Shown: piece after piece, positions 29,039 through 32,226 of the stretch
How positions within the stretch are numbered: the first letter of the stretch is position 1
Layout of the letters: every line of letters starts with the position of its first letter
Source: an uncultured Blastococcus sp.
GTDB taxonomy: Bacteria > Actinomycetota > Actinomycetes > Mycobacteriales > Geodermatophilaceae
Assembly (NCBI GenBank): GCA_902805535.1
Contig: CADCTN010000190.1
Span: 1 to 32,226 of the forward strand
Length of the DNA stretch: 32,226 nt
Direction: 5' to 3'
Made by a program: the position numbers and the translations under genes
Notes under the pieces: model-generated
Database searches by the model: none
Told to the model about the DNA's origin: nothing
The model's input: only the letters and a program-made list of their open reading frames with translations

Positions 29039-29848
29039 TCAGACGTTCGGCAGGTCGGCAGCCGGTGCGGGCTGCCCGGACGCTGCGCGCTCGTCGCTCT
29101 CCTCGAGCGACCTCGCCAGGTCCAGGGTGGCGCGGACGACGAGGTTGTCCTGGTAGGAGCGGGCGGACTCGTCGAAGTCACCGGTGCAGGTGATGAGCAC
29201 GATCTCGGAGTCGCCGACCGGCGCGTAGATCTCGTCCGTCGGCAGCGTGTCCTTCGGATACTGCCGGCTCTCGGTGACGGTGAACACCGCGACGGTGTTG
29301 TCTGCCCGCGTGACGAGCACCTCGTCGTCGGCGGCGAGCTCGGACAACCGGTAGAAGACGGCCGGGCCGGTCTGGTCGTCGACGTGGCCGGCGATCAGCG
29401 CGGGCGGTCCCTGCGGGTCGCCGGGATAGTTGCCGCCGGTGAACCAGCCGGCATTGGCGTAGTCGACCGGCACCTCCAGGGTGCCGTCGCCGTTGAGCCC
29501 GAGGTCCACCAGGGAGGAACTCACCTCGATGGCCGGGATGTCGACCTGCACCGGTTCGGCGCGGGCCAATGCCGTGACCACCTGCGGCGCGGCCGATCCG
29601 GGCGAGGACTCGGCGACCGTCGGAGCAGCAGCCGTCGGGCGGCTCACCCGGTCCTGCTCACCCCCGCCGAAGACGAGGTAGCCCACGAGCAACCCCGCCG
29701 CGAGCGCGCCCAGGGCGGGCAGCAGCCACACCGGCGCGCCACTGCGGCGGGCTGGGGACGGCTCGTCGCCGTGCCGCAGCTGGGACTCCAGCAGCGACGG
29801 TTCGGAGCCGTCGTCGGCGGACGGTACAGGCGGGGTGGTGCCGGACAC
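29039..29848 (-). CDS. Class F-like sortase
   Basis: IPAIEVSSSLVDLGLNGDGTLEVPVDYANAGWFTGG, LIAGHVDDQTGPAVFYRL (His), VLITCTGDFD (Cys), NLVVRATL (Arg); GTG start with AAGGAG RBS. Confidence 0.9.
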   Translation of the reverse strand: MSGTTPPVPSADDGSEPSLLESQLRHGDEPSPARRSGAPVWLLPALGALAAGLLVGYLVFGGGEQDRVSRPTAAAPTVAESSPGSAAPQVVTALARAEPVQVDIPAIEVSSSLVDLGLNGDGTLEVPVDYANAGWFTGGNYPGDPQGPPALIAGHVDDQTGPAVFYRLSELAADDEVLVTRADNTVAVFTVTESRQYPKDTLPTDEIYAPVGDSEIVLITCTGDFDESARSYQDNLVVRATLDLARSLEESDERAASGQPAPAADLPNV

Positions 29849-29905
29849 GGTTTCTCCTTCGTACTGGCGCTCGCGCCGGGGGGAACGGGATCCGCCCGGA
29901 GGCGT

Positions 29906-29942
29906 GGCTGTGGGGTGCGGCAGGTCGCCGCACCCCACAGCC
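29906..29942 (-). terminator. 16-bp perfect stem, 5-nt loop between DUF4331 gene and sortase gene
   Basis: GGCTGTGGGGTGCGGC-AGGTC-GCCGCACCCCACAGCC. Confidence 0.65.
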
Positions 29943-29969
29943 CTCATCGAGACAACCCTCGTCGAGCGG

Positions 29970-31817
29970 TCAGACCTCCGAGCCGGAGCCCGCTGCCCGA
30001 CGCACTGCCCGGCCCCGGATCAGCGACCCGGCACCCGCCCCGATGAGCAGGAGCGCGGCCGAACCGGTGAGTGCGGGGATGAGCGTGTCCTCGACACCAC
30101 CTGCGCCGGTCTCGACACCGCCCCGCGGGTATCCGTTGGCCTGCGGCTTGACGGCCACGGGCTGCGCGGGCGGCTTGGCGCCGCTGCCTGCCTGAGCACC
30201 GGCGCCGCCGGACGACGCCGGCACCATCGGCTTGCCCGGGGTGCCGTTGCCGGGCGGCATGTCGGTGCCGCCGGCACCGGTGCCACCACCCTTGTTGACC
30301 GCCTGCGTGTTCGGGCCGGCGATGTAGGGGAAGTGGGCACTGAACGCGTTGTCGTTCGAGTTGACCCCGTCGCCATTGGCCAGCGGAGCAGCTGCGCCCA
30401 GGTTGTTGGCGTCGTACGCCTTCTCCAGCGCGAGCAGCTCGATGTCGACGACGTCATCAGCCAGGCGACGGCCGTTCGGGAAGCCCTGGATGTCGCCACC
30501 GATGACGCCCAGCCGACTGGCCTCGTGCAGCGGCTCCATGTTCAGCCCGGTCGGCCCGGTGATCGACATGTTCAGCCGCAGCATCTCCGACGGCTGGAAC
30601 TCCTCCGGAGCGACTCCTCCTGCGTTGAGAACCTGCGAGTTCAGGTCGGCACCAGCGAAGGAGGACGCGAACGGACCGAAGCCGAAGTCGCGGCCGTCAA
30701 AATCGTTGGTGATGCCGGTCAGGAACACCTCGAAGAGATCGCTCCGGGGCGTCTCCGGCGCCGGGATGCCGTAGATGGCCTCGATCAGCGCCGGGACCTC
30801 CGGGTTGAGCACCCGGTCGACGACCGCACCGTCGGCGGCCTCGGCGTCCATGTCCGGGGAGATCGCGTTGAACGCGTCCTTGAGGCCGGTCGGGACGACG
30901 ACCTCGTTGACCAGCGGGTTGCCGAGGCGGGAGACCTGCGTGAAGCCGGTGTTCCCCTCGGCGGCGGTGCCGTCGGCGTCGCGCAGCGTGGGCCGGGTGG
31001 TGGTTCTCCACACGCCGATTACCGGGTTGTCCATCGCGTTGCCGTCGATGGCGACCTCGGACTTGGGCACCTCGAGCACGATGCTGTTCACGTTGTAGCC
31101 GGCCAGGGTGTCCTGACCGGTCTCGGAGAGGTCACCGCCGTAGAGCAGGTCGAAGATCCGCAGGTCGAGGAAGAACGGGTCCTCCGTCTGGGTGGTGAGC
31201 GTCATGCCGTGCTCGCCGACCGGGGTCTCCGCGGGGGTGCGCAGGTTGTCCACGTAGTCCTGCGAGGAGCCCATGCTGGCCGGGCCGGTGTAGGACGGCG
31301 CCACGGGTCCGGTCGCGACCGGCTCGCCGTAGGTGGCCCCCCCGTCGGTGCTGACGTCCAGGGTGAAGGACTGACGGAACAGCAGGTTCTCGTCGTCCAG
31401 CGACGTCACCGGGCCGTTGTTGTAGAGGAAGGTCTCCGTGCCGCGGCGGTCCTCGGTGCTGAACTTCCAGCGGTAGATGATGTCGGCCAGCGCGTCGCCG
31501 TCGTTGTCGATGTTGATCAGGTACTCGGCGTCGTCGGACCAGGGGTAGAAGTTCGGGCCGCCGTTGGGCTCCTCGAAGGGGATCCAGTTGGCGACGAACG
31601 CGACGTTGTCGTGGTTCTCCGGGCTGGAGAACGCGTAGACGTCGGTGTTGTCCACGGCGGGGTCGGCCGCGATGAGCGGCGCCTCGCGGTGGCTGGACGC
31701 CCCGGCCATGGTCGGCAGGAGTCCGATGACGGTGGAGCCGGCGAGCAGCCCACCAGCGGCGATCATTGCGGTTGCGCGTCCGCCTCGTACGCGTACGAGC
31801 CGTTCGGTAATGAGCAT
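29970..31817 (-). CDS. DUF4331 family secreted/surface protein
   Basis: Signal peptide then SSHREAPLIAADPAVDNTDVYAFSSPENHDNVAFVANWIPFEEPNGGPNFYPWSDDAEYLINIDNDGDALADIIYRWKF; C-terminal Gly/Pro linker, TM and basic tail. Confidence 0.9.
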   Translation of the reverse strand: MLITERLVRVRGGRATAMIAAGGLLAGSTVIGLLPTMAGASSHREAPLIAADPAVDNTDVYAFSSPENHDNVAFVANWIPFEEPNGGPNFYPWSDDAEYLINIDNDGDALADIIYRWKFSTEDRRGTETFLYNNGPVTSLDDENLLFRQSFTLDVSTDGGATYGEPVATGPVAPSYTGPASMGSSQDYVDNLRTPAETPVGEHGMTLTTQTEDPFFLDLRIFDLLYGGDLSETGQDTLAGYNVNSIVLEVPKSEVAIDGNAMDNPVIGVWRTTTRPTLRDADGTAAEGNTGFTQVSRLGNPLVNEVVVPTGLKDAFNAISPDMDAEAADGAVVDRVLNPEVPALIEAIYGIPAPETPRSDLFEVFLTGITNDFDGRDFGFGPFASSFAGADLNSQVLNAGGVAPEEFQPSEMLRLNMSITGPTGLNMEPLHEASRLGVIGGDIQGFPNGRRLADDVVDIELLALEKAYDANNLGAAAPLANGDGVNSNDNAFSAHFPYIAGPNTQAVNKGGGTGAGGTDMPPGNGTPGKPMVPASSGGAGAQAGSGAKPPAQPVAVKPQANGYPRGGVETGAGGVEDTLIPALTGSAALLLIGAGAGSLIRGRAVRRAAGSGSEV

Positions 31818-32155
31818 CTGGGCCCTTCCCACGTCGCCCGCACGCGGACGATCATCGACATGACGTCGCAGACAGCCGGGAAGGGGGAGTCCACCGGCCG
31901 CTCGCAAGCGCTCCGACGAGCCCTCGCGCATGCGCTCGACCTCGTCGTTCCTGCGACGAGGACAGAGAATCAGGGGAGGGCGGAGATCACACGGCGAGGT
32001 GACGGAATCGTCCCGTCCACCGGCCCGTCGGGTGCAGTCCGTGACGGAGACCAGACGGAGCGATAAGATTTCGCGCGTCCGAATGACGCCCCACCGAAGT
32101 GCCGACGGAGCCCGATCGCCCAGGTGAGAGGCGTACGTCCAGACCCCCGACGTCC

Positions 32156-32226
32156 TCAGCGCACGAACGGCGGCTGGCCGGTCTCGCTCACCATCGGCTT
32201 CCCCGCGGCCTCCCACTCGCCCCTGC
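32156..32226 (-). CDS. Possible C-terminus of a protein ending ...GEWEAAGKPMVSETGQPPFVR, truncated by window edge
   Basis: Open minus-strand frame into the window edge with protein-like composition; stop TGA at 32158-32156. Confidence 0.35.
   Translation of the reverse strand, partial: RGEWEAAGKPMVSETGQPPFVR

Noticed and set aside
26044-29181. 1045-aa minus-strand ORF as a single fusion protein
   Set aside because: N-terminal ~480 aa is an out-of-frame shadow of the TPR gene; genuine NicO sequence starts at the GTG near 27732
29835-32066. 743-aa plus-strand ORF
   Set aside because: Shadow frame of DUF4331; no family-like sequence
29970-32216. 748-aa version of the DUF4331 protein
   Set aside because: Extra N-terminus precedes an obvious signal peptide; start at 31817 preferred

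Overview
High-GC actinobacterial chromosomal window; gene content and style suggest Geodermatophilaceae or a relative (inference only). No rRNA, tRNA, CRISPR array, transposase or phage genes were recognised. Left to right: GDT1-like transporter tail; a 92-bp imperfect palindrome; DrrA/DrrB-type ABC exporter; YdeI/DUF1905-like protein; haloalkane dehalogenase-like hydrolase; TipA-type MerR regulator; NAD(P)-binding protein; glpD divergent from an alkyl-DHAP-synthase-like FAD oxidase; a frameshifted TPR-like remnant; SDR; lone arginine deiminase; Excalibur/LAYTG surface protein; a complete seven-gene L-arabinose operon (ChvE-type SBP, ATPase, permease, LacI regulator, AraB, AraD, AraA); SEC-C/DUF5926 protein; P450; methyltransferase; acyl-CoA ligase; and a four-gene minus-strand operon encoding DUF4331 surface protein, class F-like sortase, TPR protein and His-rich NicO Ni/Co transporter. 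The last operon is the best candidate for an uncharacterised system. Other notable signals are the 92-bp palindrome, three very long perfect hairpins at gene ends, a MerR-type promoter with an operator in a 19-bp spacer, and recurrent leaderless TANNNT-type promoters. All calls are by reading; no searches were run.
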